Assembly (NCBI GenBank): GCA_016928195.1
Contig: JAFGLF010000006.1
Location: 1 to 64,000 of the forward strand
DNA length: 64,000 nucleotides
Source: Elusimicrobiota bacterium
GTDB lineage: Bacteria; Elusimicrobiota; UBA8919
Direction of reading: 5' to 3'
The notes under the pieces were generated by a model, which saw nothing but the letters and a program-made list of their open reading frames with translations, made no database searches and was not told the DNA's origin. Made by a program: the position numbers and the translations under genes. Positions 1 through 7,858 of the stretch are shown in pieces (the first letter of the stretch is position 1; every line of letters starts with the position of its first letter).

Positions 1-414
1 AATAAAATGCACCAAACATATGCTTCTGAATTTATAAAGCATATAGAAATGAATGATAATTTGTTTTATGCGGACCGAGTTGAACAGGATGAAATGATGA
101 CTCTTAATAAGTATGCCAAAGTAAGTGTTTTGGCAAGTTGGTTTGAAACAACAGGATTGGCTGGACTGGAAGGCGGTATAATGGGCTGTAATGTGGTAAT
201 TACAAAAAAAGGTTATACAAGGGAATATTATAAGGATTATGCATGGTATTGTGACCCTGAAAATACATCTTCCATTCGGAATGCGATAATGTCTGCTTAT
301 TCCGCACCCCGAGACAGTAAACGTTTGAGGGAGCATATCTATAAAATGAAACTTACTTGGAAAAATTCTGCAGAAGGAACATTGAATGTTTACAGAAGAT
401 TACTTAAAGGATAA
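1..414 (+). CDS. Glycosyltransferase family 4, C-terminal fragment cut by the window edge
   Basis: The frame is open to the first base, so this is the C-terminal part (about 137 residues) of a longer gene that starts outside the window. The visible part resembles the nucleotide-sugar-binding half of a GT-B, family 4 glycosyltransferase: a stretch reading SVLASWFETTGLAGLEGGIMG matches the family pattern in which a surface-exposed helix is followed by E-x7-E-type residues that hold the donor phosphates. It directly precedes a GT2 gene with a 4-bp gap and opens the polysaccharide cluster, so a role in adding a sugar to a surface glycan is likely. Donor and acceptor cannot be told. The internal ATG at 7 is not a credible start. 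Confidence 0.75.
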   Translation, partial: NKMHQTYASEFIKHIEMNDNLFYADRVEQDEMMTLNKYAKVSVLASWFETTGLAGLEGGIMGCNVVITKKGYTREYYKDYAWYCDPENTSSIRNAIMSAYSAPRDSKRLREHIYKMKLTWKNSAEGTLNVYRRLLKG

Positions 415-418
415 TAAA

Positions 419-1192
419 ATGAGTTTAACAATTATAGTCGTAAGTTATAATTCTTCAAAGTACCTGAAAAACTGTCTTGAGTCGGTTATCAGTTTAAAAG
501 ATAATATTGAAAAGGAAATTATAGTTGTTGATAATGCATCCTCTGACGGTAGTGCCGAACTTGTTAGAACATTTTATCCTTCCGTTAAGTTAATAGAGAA
601 TAAAAAAAATCATGGTTTTGCAAAAGCCAATAATATAGGGATAATGGCCGCAAAGAATAACTTTATAATGTTTTTGAATCCGGATATTATTGTTCACGGA
701 AATACTATAAGTAAGATGACGGATTTCTTAAAAAATACTGCGGATGCCGGTATAGTTGGCCCAAAACTTTTAAACCCTGACGGTTCGTTACAGTTATCCT
801 GCCGTACGTTTTATACTTTAAGAACGGTATTGCTTCGCAGGACATTTTTAGGACGCATTCATTTATTTAATGAAAGCTTGCGGCAGCATCTGATGTCTGA
901 CTGGGACCATAATAGTATTAGAGAAGTAAATTGGATGTTAGCAGCGTGTTTATTGTCGCGCCGGGAAATATTAAAAAAGGTTGGTTATTTTGATGAAAGA
1001 TACAGGTTATATTTTGAGGATGTTGATTTATGTCGCCGTATAAAAGATGCGGGATATAAGGTGTATTACTACCCGGAAGTAACTGTAGTTCATCACCATC
1101 AGAGAGAAAGTGCTAAAATATTTTCCAAGAAGGCAGTATGGCATATTCAAAGTGCAATTAGGTTTTTTAATAAATTTGGCTGGAAATTTTAA
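419..1192 (+). CDS. Glycosyltransferase family 2 (rhamnosyltransferase-like)
   Basis: A 257-residue GT-A fold, inverting glycosyltransferase. The N-terminus TIIVVSYNS starts the nucleotide-binding fold, VVDNASSDGS carries the first conserved aspartates, and FLNPDI replaces the classical DxD metal motif in the manner of the WbbL/rhamnosyltransferase subgroup. The conserved ED of YFEDVDLCRR near residue 210 is the likely catalytic base region. I chose ATG 419 over the upstream ATG 386 because the homologous core begins at once and the upstream one overlaps the previous gene. Residues after the stop are odd: another frame stays open from about 1191 to 1277 and could be a shifted C-terminus (see findings). 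Likely acts at the cytoplasmic face in polysaccharide assembly. Confidence 0.88.
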   Translation: MSLTIIVVSYNSSKYLKNCLESVISLKDNIEKEIIVVDNASSDGSAELVRTFYPSVKLIENKKNHGFAKANNIGIMAAKNNFIMFLNPDIIVHGNTISKMTDFLKNTADAGIVGPKLLNPDGSLQLSCRTFYTLRTVLLRRTFLGRIHLFNESLRQHLMSDWDHNSIREVNWMLAACLLSRREILKKVGYFDERYRLYFEDVDLCRRIKDAGYKVYYYPEVTVVHHHQRESAKIFSKKAVWHIQSAIRFFNKFGWKF

Positions 1193-1279
1193 TGAAATAT
1201 ATAAAATTTACTCAATCCTTTCAGCTAAGACGTTATACGGTATTTCTAAAGAACTGAATTTGTTGGATGTTGAATAATT

Positions 1280-2041
1280 ATGTCTCAAAAAAAATTCTGG
1301 GATAATAAGTGGAATGAATTTGAAGCGGATAAAGTGTGCGTTGCAGATTTTGCGACCGCTTTTGAAAAAAAACCGTGGCCTGGTAGAAAAATGTTACTGG
1401 ATTTAATCGGAGATATAAAAGGTAAAGATGTGTTGGAGATAGGATGTGGTAACGGTCTATTATCGGTTTATTTGGCCCAAAAAGGCGCCAATGTAACTGC
1501 AATTGATAACTCAATAGTTTCAGTTACTAAAACCGAGGAGCTGATAAAGTATAATAAGGCAGATTCGATGGTTAAAGCATATAAATTAGATGCAATGGAA
1601 ATAGATAAATTAGGAAGGGTTTTTGATGTAGTTATCGGTGAACACGTGCTTCATCACATAGGACTGTTTAGTATATTTGCTAAATTACTTTTCAAAATAA
1701 TTAAAAAGAACGGTCAGGGAGTTTTTTTAGAGAATAATAACCGGAACCCCATGCTTATGTTTGCTAGAAATTTTTTAGCAGGAAAATACGGAATTCCTAA
1801 ATATGGTGATGATGAAGAATTTCCTTTTGGATTGGAAAAAATAAAAACACTGAAACAAAACTTTAATATAGTAAACACGTATTACCCGGAGTTTATTTTT
1901 TTTACTCTAGCCGATACTTATATATTCCGCTCGCCGGGAATAATAAGAAATGTACTATTTGGGTTGGATAAGTGGTTGTATAGAAACTTTCCAAGTTTTC
2001 ATAAGTATAGTTATTCCCAAATAGTAGAGCTCAAAAAATGA
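1280..2041 (+). CDS. Class I SAM-dependent methyltransferase
   Basis: A 253-residue protein with a Rossmann-type methyltransferase core. Motif I is VLEIGCGNGLLS near residues 50-60 and binds S-adenosylmethionine; an acidic residue follows in VTAIDNS, and IGEHVLHHI fits motif IV/post-I of small-molecule methyltransferases. The C-terminal third is hydrophobic and aromatic and may hold the acceptor site. It lies between glycosyltransferase genes and overlaps the ligase gene by 4 bp (ATGA type), so translation is probably coupled. A role in methylating a sugar or lipid carrier of the surface polysaccharide is inferred from context. Substrate unknown. Confidence 0.85.
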   Translation: MSQKKFWDNKWNEFEADKVCVADFATAFEKKPWPGRKMLLDLIGDIKGKDVLEIGCGNGLLSVYLAQKGANVTAIDNSIVSVTKTEELIKYNKADSMVKAYKLDAMEIDKLGRVFDVVIGEHVLHHIGLFSIFAKLLFKIIKKNGQGVFLENNNRNPMLMFARNFLAGKYGIPKYGDDEEFPFGLEKIKTLKQNFNIVNTYYPEFIFFTLADTYIFRSPGIIRNVLFGLDKWLYRNFPSFHKYSYSQIVELKK

Positions 2042-3312
2042 TTAAAATAATTGGTTATTTCAAAGATAAATCCCACTGGCTGATTATCTTTTCATTATTT
2101 CTAGTATCCTTATTACCAATTTCTTTTATTAAATTGGAATATGTAAATATTGCTCTTACAATACGTATTTTATATATTACATCACTCGGAATACTGTTTT
2201 TAACTTCTATAAAAAAGAGCTATGGATTAAGCAGGAGTGAGTTATGGGTTGCTGTTTTAATCATAGTATGGATATTTTCAATAGTACCTGCCGGTAACAA
2301 AAGAAATAGTATTATGTATATTTCTGAGTTTATAGTCAAGGGGTATATACTGGTTTTTATAATTCCGCGTCTAATCAAGGAAATTATGGTAATTAGAACT
2401 ATTCTTAAATGGATTGTTTTTTTAGCCAGCGTCATAACTCTTGTCGGAATTATTGAAGCCGTTGCGGGGTATAATATTTTCTTTCATAATCTATATTGGC
2501 AGTATAACGGCAACTATCTGGATTGGTTTCGTGGTGGTCCTCGTGGTGGCATAGTTAGCACGATTGGCCATCCTCTGCCCCTTGCAAGTTATTTACTTAT
2601 TTGTTTCCCTTTAGCTTGTTGTATCTATTATTTTACGAGGAAAAAAATATATATTGTAGTTGCTGGTTTACTGGCTGTTGCCATTCTTCTGTCGTTAAGT
2701 AGGAGCTCTACTCTAATATTAATATTTTTGCTTATTATTATGTTCGTAATTTATTTTAATAAGAAAAAGATATTGCTATATATGGCATTGTTTTCTACTT
2801 TAATTCTGGCAATTGTGATAATTCCTAAGTATAAAAAGAATATTGCAATGCGGTATGCTTGGAAAACAATAAAATATGACATCACAAGTTCTTTAAGATA
2901 TTATTCTTATTTTACCGCATATAATATACTAAAAGATTATCCTGTATTGGGGGTAGGCCCCGGAAATTATTGTTTAATTTATAGTAAATACAGGGATCCT
3001 CGTTACCCGCGTAATGCTGAAAAAGCATGGTCTACACCTGATAATATGTATTTAAGAATATTGACCGAAACCGGGCTTTTGGGATTCGGAATGTTTTTGC
3101 TGTTTCTTGGGAATTTCTTCAAGAATTTTTTGATGGCTTACAGAAAATTTGAAGAAAGGAATAAAAAGTTGCTTTTGAGTTTGGGATTATGCTTGGTCGC
3201 TTTTTTGCTCAACATTCTTTTTTATGACGGTTTTGACTGGTTTGCACCCAATCTGCTTTTCTGGTGTTTATGGGGATTGACACAATCTTTAATCAACAGA
3301 AGTACGGAATAG
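2038..3312 (+). CDS. O-antigen ligase / polymerase (Wzy/WaaL-like) membrane protein
   Basis: A 424-residue integral membrane protein with about ten hydrophobic segments and a large periplasmic loop. The loop and the helix after it contain the features of the Wzy_C (PF04932-type) domain: the segment LSLSRSSTLI near residue 220, and ILKDYPVLGVGPGNY followed by a run ending in AWSTPDNMYLRILTETGLLG. In this family the loop links undecaprenyl-linked glycan to an acceptor or polymerises repeat units. Its start overlaps the preceding methyltransferase, and the flippase gene follows 5 bp later. Whether it polymerises or ligates cannot be decided from sequence. Confidence 0.88.
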   Translation: MIKIIGYFKDKSHWLIIFSLFLVSLLPISFIKLEYVNIALTIRILYITSLGILFLTSIKKSYGLSRSELWVAVLIIVWIFSIVPAGNKRNSIMYISEFIVKGYILVFIIPRLIKEIMVIRTILKWIVFLASVITLVGIIEAVAGYNIFFHNLYWQYNGNYLDWFRGGPRGGIVSTIGHPLPLASYLLICFPLACCIYYFTRKKIYIVVAGLLAVAILLSLSRSSTLILIFLLIIMFVIYFNKKKILLYMALFSTLILAIVIIPKYKKNIAMRYAWKTIKYDITSSLRYYSYFTAYNILKDYPVLGVGPGNYCLIYSKYRDPRYPRNAEKAWSTPDNMYLRILTETGLLGFGMFLLFLGNFFKNFLMAYRKFEERNKKLLLSLGLCLVAFLLNILFYDGFDWFAPNLLFWCLWGLTQSLINRSTE

Positions 3313-3317
3313 ATAAA

Positions 3318-4748
3318 ATGCAAAAACATAGCCTTTTTAAAAATACACTGGTTTTAACTTCTTCATATGTTTTTAACAAAGTGGCTATGTTTGTGTTTAT
3401 TGTCTTTTTGGCGAGATTTCTTGGGAGCGGAGAGTTCGGTAAGTTTGCATTTGCATTTGCATTCACTCAGTTTTTTTATCAGATGGCCGACTTTGGACTT
3501 AATATATTCATGATTCGTGAAATATCAGCTGATAAATCAAGAACAAATGAGGTTTTTGTCAATTCATTTTTAGTTCGGGGTGTGTTTGCTGTCTTTACTA
3601 TTTTATGCATAATAACCATAATGCTGTTTCTTAATAAACCCTCGGATGTTTTTTATGCGGTGCTGTTTTTTTCCATAGCAATTGTTTTTAATTCGATGAT
3701 ATTGTCATTTTTTGCGGTATTCCGGGCTTTTGAAAAAATGATTTATGAAGCAATTGCCAATATATTATTAGTGATTGGATATGTAGTTCTCGGGACATTA
3801 TTTATCCTGTATGACGCATCTGTAGCCTGGATTGCTGTAGCATATTGTATAAGCTCGTGTGCGGTGTTTGTGCTTTGTGCATATTTTCTAAGAGTATATT
3901 TTTTTGTTCCGCAGTTTACCGTTTCAGGTAAATATTTTAAAAAAATGATTGCTGAAGTATGGCCGTTTGGATTGGGAATACTTTTTACACTGGGCATATA
4001 CCGTATCGGTGTCGTACTTGTATCAATAATACTTGGGGATAATGAGACAGGATGGTTTCAAAGTGTTTATAGTATTGTTGGAAGCGTAAATCTGGTTCTT
4101 GGTATGGTAATAGCAGCAGCCTTCCCGCGTTTAACTAGTGATTTTCAGCTATCCGTAAAGCAATTGAACTACCAGTCAGGAAGAATAATAAAACTTATTA
4201 TTATTTTTACTTTTCCGTTTATTTTTTTAGTTTCATACTTTGCGAATACCGTTGTTTATCTATTATTCGGTTCTGCTTATGTCCCTTCGGTCATTTTGCT
4301 GAGGATTATGATATGGACAGTTTTACCATTTATAACGGCAAATCTTTTTGGTAATATGCTTATTGTCGTAAAAAATGAAAAAAAATTTGCTTTTGGTTCA
4401 ATAGGCATATTTATTATTGCAATGGTTATATATACCGGAGCTCTGATGACATGGGGTATGACAGGGGGAGCTGTAGCCACATTTATAATAGATTTGGTAA
4501 TGGCAGTGATATTTGGCGGTATGATGTATAAATTGATTGAAATTAATAAAATAATTTGTCTTAAAGCGTTATTGGCTATAGCAGTATTTTGTTGTGTTTT
4601 TATTATATTACGTAATCTGGCCTGGGCTAATGTAGTAATATCTTTTATAGTTTATATTTTAACAATAAAATGGCTGATTATTTTCCAGGAGCAGGAAATC
4701 GCTTTTATAAAAAAGGTTTTCCCGTTTTCAGGAAGGGGATTGCGGTGA
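3318..4748 (+). CDS. Polysaccharide flippase (Wzx-like, MOP superfamily)
   Basis: A 477-residue protein made almost wholly of hydrophobic helices (12-14). The N-terminus KNTLVLTSSYVFNKVAMFVF and the motif LGSGEFGKFAFAFAFTQFF are typical of polysaccharide biosynthesis (Wzx/RfbX) transporters, which move undecaprenyl-diphosphate-linked oligosaccharides from the cytoplasmic to the periplasmic side. I chose ATG 3318, just after the ligase stop, rather than 3264, which would overlap the ligase by 49 bases and add a non-homologous leader. Pairing with the Wzy/WaaL-like gene indicates a Wzx/Wzy-dependent pathway. Confidence 0.9.
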   Translation: MQKHSLFKNTLVLTSSYVFNKVAMFVFIVFLARFLGSGEFGKFAFAFAFTQFFYQMADFGLNIFMIREISADKSRTNEVFVNSFLVRGVFAVFTILCIITIMLFLNKPSDVFYAVLFFSIAIVFNSMILSFFAVFRAFEKMIYEAIANILLVIGYVVLGTLFILYDASVAWIAVAYCISSCAVFVLCAYFLRVYFFVPQFTVSGKYFKKMIAEVWPFGLGILFTLGIYRIGVVLVSIILGDNETGWFQSVYSIVGSVNLVLGMVIAAAFPRLTSDFQLSVKQLNYQSGRIIKLIIIFTFPFIFLVSYFANTVVYLLFGSAYVPSVILLRIMIWTVLPFITANLFGNMLIVVKNEKKFAFGSIGIFIIAMVIYTGALMTWGMTGGAVATFIIDLVMAVIFGGMMYKLIEINKIICLKALLAIAVFCCVFIILRNLAWANVVISFIVYILTIKWLIIFQEQEIAFIKKVFPFSGRGLR

Positions 4749-4802
4749 TTAAACCAAATGATTACAATGATTCTATCTGTGTAATCGTTTTTAATAATTC
4801 CT

Positions 4803-4832
4803 GCCCCGTATAAAGCTTCGCTTTTGTACGGG
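4803..4832. repeat. Hairpin repeat, CCCCGTA / TACGGGG arms
   Basis: CCCCGTA at the left and TACGGGG at the right enclose AAAGC-TTCG-CTTTT, giving a long stem in the gap between the flippase and the next methyltransferase. A related element with the same outer arms lies at 50954-50984. No T-tract follows, so it looks like a dispersed palindrome rather than a standard terminator. Confidence 0.7.
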
Positions 4833-4853
4833 GTGAATGTAATCAGTATTTAT

Positions 4854-5384
4854 ATGAAAAAACTTGATATCGGCTGCGGATTTAATAAAAGAAAGGACGC
4901 CGTCGGGATTGATAAAAATCCGTTGGCACCTGCGGATATACATCACGATTTGAATATTTTCCCTTATCCTCTTTCAGATAATACTTTTGATGATATAAGC
5001 ATGATCAATGTATTGGAGCATTTGAAGGATGTTGTCTCTGTTATGGAGGAAATATACCGTGTTGCCCGTAATAACGCAAGGTTGCATATTTCCGTGCCGC
5101 ATTTCAGCGGCGTTGACAATTTTACAGACCCGACCCATCTCAGGAGTTTCAGTTCAAAATCATTTGACTATTTTATCCCTGGTAGCGAGTTGTTTGAATA
5201 CAAATACAGTAAAACGGCTCAGTTTAAAAAAATATTCTGTTATATCGGAGGCAAAACTGTAAAACCATTTTGGAAAAATCCTTTTTTGTACTGGATTAAT
5301 AGAAATAAAGATTTATATGAAAGACGGTTTGCATTTTTTTATCCTCAGATGACCATTTATTTTGTTTTGGAAGTTATTAAATAA
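4854..5384 (+). CDS. Small SAM-dependent methyltransferase (methyltransferase-11-like)
   Basis: A 176-residue methyltransferase. KLDIGCGFNKRKDAVGID is motif I plus the acidic residue that contacts the SAM ribose, and INVLEHLKDVVSVMEEIYRV is the region following motif II in methyltransferase-11-type enzymes. PHFSGVDNFTDPTHLRSFS is a conserved block seen in polysaccharide-cluster methyltransferases. I use ATG 4854, because the longer start at 4824 would begin inside a hairpin repeat and add ten unrelated residues. Acceptor unknown; likely acts on a glycan or lipid intermediate. Confidence 0.83.
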   Translation: MKKLDIGCGFNKRKDAVGIDKNPLAPADIHHDLNIFPYPLSDNTFDDISMINVLEHLKDVVSVMEEIYRVARNNARLHISVPHFSGVDNFTDPTHLRSFSSKSFDYFIPGSELFEYKYSKTAQFKKIFCYIGGKTVKPFWKNPFLYWINRNKDLYERRFAFFYPQMTIYFVLEVIK

Positions 5385-5395
5385 TATCGGATTTC

Positions 5396-5490
5396 AATAA
5401 TTTTCGCAGATTACGCAAAAATATCGCAAAGACCGCAGAAAGAAACTCTCTGCGTAATCCGCGAATGCTCTGCGTTTTCAGCGAAACTGA
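5396..5490. repeat. Intergenic word-type palindromic repeat (GCAGATTACGC variant)
   Basis: The gap before the next glycosyltransferase gene is built from words such as GCAGATTACGC and, in the opposite sense, CTGCGTAATCCGC, giving a long imperfect inverted repeat. It is a variant of the GATTACACAG/CTGTGTAATC elements found elsewhere in the window. Confidence 0.6.
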
Positions 5491-5498
5491 ACTACTAA

Positions 5499-6635
5499 AT
5501 GATGAAAATAGGTATAAATGCACAGTTTTTAAGTGCTTCTGAACTTACAGGAGTACATGTTTTGACCAGAGGTATTGTATACGGTTTAAACCAGATAGAT
5601 TCTGAAAATGAATATATTCTCTATACGGATAAGACGCCTTCAGAGCAAGACTTTAAACTAAAGGATAACTTCAGGTTTCGCCGTATTCCCTCCATCCCGG
5701 GCTTGTCTTCGCTATACTGGATGCAGTTCAGGCTTCCGTTTGCGGTATCACGGGACAATATTGATGTTATGCTGTTTCCTGACCACAGAACTTTTATGAC
5801 ATGGAAACCTTGTGATACTGCTGCTGTTATGCTTGATTTAGGTTTTATTTTTTTTCCGGATGCATTTACATGGAGTATAAAATGGAAATTTAGAATATTA
5901 ACATATGGTGCGGTACATAGAACGAGCCGGTTATTATCAATATCGGAATCCACAAAAAATGATGTGGTACAGTATTATGGAGTACCTGGCGATAAAATTG
6001 ATGTTGTACATGTAGGCTGTGATACGTTTTCCGGCGGATATAAAAATACGGTTTATGATACTGCTTCTTTAAAACAATTAGGTATTGAACCAGGATTTCT
6101 TTTATATATAGGTGTTTTTCAGCCCAGGAAGAATATAATGGGATTACTGGAAGCATTTAAATTATTTAAGCAAAGGGAAAAAGGGAATATAAAGCTGATT
6201 CTTGCAGGACAAAAAGGATGGCTTTTTGATGATGTTATTAATTTTCTTAAGACGGATGAAATATGCCGTAAGTATGTGAAATGGCTGGAATATATAAGTG
6301 ACGAACAGAAATGGGTATTATGCCGGAATGCCAGGAGTCTGGTATTCCCGTCGTTTTATGAAGGGTTTGGTATACCGGCATTGGAAGCTATGTCGTGCGG
6401 AACACCTGTGCTGTATGCAAACCGGTCATCCTTACCGGAGGTGGTTGGTGATGCCGGAATATCGTTTGATCCGTTGAATACAGAAGAAATAGCATCACAG
6501 ATGGAACGTATCAGTTATGATAATGAGCTGTATAAAAAATTGAAAATCAAAGGTCTGGAACAGGCAAAAAAATTCAGCTGGGAAAAAACTGCTGAAAAGA
6601 TTCTTTTAAGTTTAAAATCACTTAATTCTCGTTGA
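5499..6635 (+). CDS. Glycosyltransferase family 4 (GT-B)
   Basis: A 378-residue retaining GT-B glycosyltransferase. The N-terminal half starts with KIGINAQFLSASELTGV, an acceptor-side glycine-rich loop. The C-terminal half shows LLYIGVFQPRKNIMGLLEAF near residue 205 (the G-x-x-x-x-R-K-N donor-binding motif) and FPSFYEGFGIPALEAMSCG near residue 290, which carries the E-x7-E pair. This arrangement is common in mannosyl- and rhamnosyl-transferases of O-antigen clusters. A second ATG follows at once, so the first residue is uncertain by one codon. Donor and linkage are not determinable. Confidence 0.92.
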   Translation: MMKIGINAQFLSASELTGVHVLTRGIVYGLNQIDSENEYILYTDKTPSEQDFKLKDNFRFRRIPSIPGLSSLYWMQFRLPFAVSRDNIDVMLFPDHRTFMTWKPCDTAAVMLDLGFIFFPDAFTWSIKWKFRILTYGAVHRTSRLLSISESTKNDVVQYYGVPGDKIDVVHVGCDTFSGGYKNTVYDTASLKQLGIEPGFLLYIGVFQPRKNIMGLLEAFKLFKQREKGNIKLILAGQKGWLFDDVINFLKTDEICRKYVKWLEYISDEQKWVLCRNARSLVFPSFYEGFGIPALEAMSCGTPVLYANRSSLPEVVGDAGISFDPLNTEEIASQMERISYDNELYKKLKIKGLEQAKKFSWEKTAEKILLSLKSLNSR

Positions 6636-6697
6636 ATCCAGATGAATATCAGGACCACAAGAGTTAGGATAGATTGTCGAAAGAATGATTGCATCGG

Positions 6698-6780
6698 CTA
6701 TCAACATCGGTCTTATCTGTGTAATCTTATTTTTTAATCTGTGTAATCAGTGGCTGTTGAGTGTTCTTTCAACAGTCACT
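6698..6780. repeat. CTGTGTAATC repeat with adjacent hairpin
   Basis: Two TCTGTGTAATC words lie at about 6714 and 6738 and lead into a hairpin at 6749-6780 (stems AGTG/CACT and CTGTTGA/TCAACAG). It belongs to the GATTACACAG family and fills the gap before the SGNH gene. Confidence 0.65.
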
Positions 6781-6805
6781 ACTTAAACAGAAAAAGGTAA
6801 AATAA

Positions 6806-7858
6806 ATGGATAGAAAAGAAAGTTTTTTTGAGAAAAATCCGTTAAAAACAATGATAATTTTTATAATAATATTATTGTTAATACTGGAGTTTTTTCTGCG
6901 TATCATAAATCCGGGAATTATGGATTTTGTTCACCAGGCCCGGCAGGTTCATTCATATTCTTCAAAATGGTATGTTGACTTGGAGCCGGACAGGGCCGCA
7001 CATTTATGCTTGCGGTCGTCAGATAACGAAAATTTATTTAATTTTATTATTACCACAGGAAAATACGGATTCAGGACATATGACAGAGAGATTGATAATA
7101 ATTATGAATTAAAATCAAAAGGAAAGATAATCCATGCTATAGGGGATTCGTATACTATGGGTTGGGGGGTTGATTTTACTTCATCCTATCCTGCTATTCT
7201 AGATTGGATGCTGCCTGGTAATTACAGAGTTTTGAATTTAGGTGTGGACGGCTACGGTACGGTTGCTTCTACTGAGAAATCCGTGCTTCTGTGGAGCAAA
7301 TTCCCTGCAGACCATGTTGTATATTTGTTTTGTTCAAATGATTTTGAAGACGATGAAAAAGCAATTAGAACCCGCCACAGGAGTGTGATTTATCATATAA
7401 CATTTAAAATAATCGATTTCTTTAGAAAAAATACATATGTTGCTAATATACCCTTTGGACTTCGATGGTACATATATTTTAAAAATGAGATAAAGTCGGA
7501 CATATATTCGGACAGTAAAGTTATATCTGTAAAGGAAGCAGAGACTGAATCATTGATAAAAAAATATACTTTGCCGAAGTCTCAAGAATTCGATGAAAAA
7601 AGTCCGACATTAAGCCACATAAAAGCATATTCGGATTTTGTCAGAAAACATAATGCAAAATTATCCGTTTTTGTTTTAACCGGTCCGGGAGATAAAAGGT
7701 CGTTGGATTTTTACGCATATTGCCTGAAAAACAACATAGATACTTATTTAATAGAATTTCCAAAAAAAATGAAACTGGTTCGTGAAGGGCATTTGAATTA
7801 CCTGGGCAACTATTCTCTGGCTAAACTCGTAAAAGATAAAGTTTTTTCTAAATTATGA
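6806..7858 (+). CDS. Membrane-anchored SGNH/GDSL-type hydrolase-like protein
   Basis: A 350-residue protein with one N-terminal transmembrane segment (about residues 13-31) and an extracytoplasmic domain. AIGDSYTMGWGVD is block I of the SGNH fold with its nucleophile serine; NLGVDGYGT fits block II; CSNDFEDD fits block III with the conserved N; EGHLNYLGN near the C-terminus fits block V with its histidine. Such proteins add or remove acyl groups on exported glycans. The stop overlaps the next glycosyltransferase start by 4 bp. Esterase versus acyltransferase activity is not decidable here. Confidence 0.8.
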   Translation: MDRKESFFEKNPLKTMIIFIIILLLILEFFLRIINPGIMDFVHQARQVHSYSSKWYVDLEPDRAAHLCLRSSDNENLFNFIITTGKYGFRTYDREIDNNYELKSKGKIIHAIGDSYTMGWGVDFTSSYPAILDWMLPGNYRVLNLGVDGYGTVASTEKSVLLWSKFPADHVVYLFCSNDFEDDEKAIRTRHRSVIYHITFKIIDFFRKNTYVANIPFGLRWYIYFKNEIKSDIYSDSKVISVKEAETESLIKKYTLPKSQEFDEKSPTLSHIKAYSDFVRKHNAKLSVFVLTGPGDKRSLDFYAYCLKNNIDTYLIEFPKKMKLVREGHLNYLGNYSLAKLVKDKVFSKL

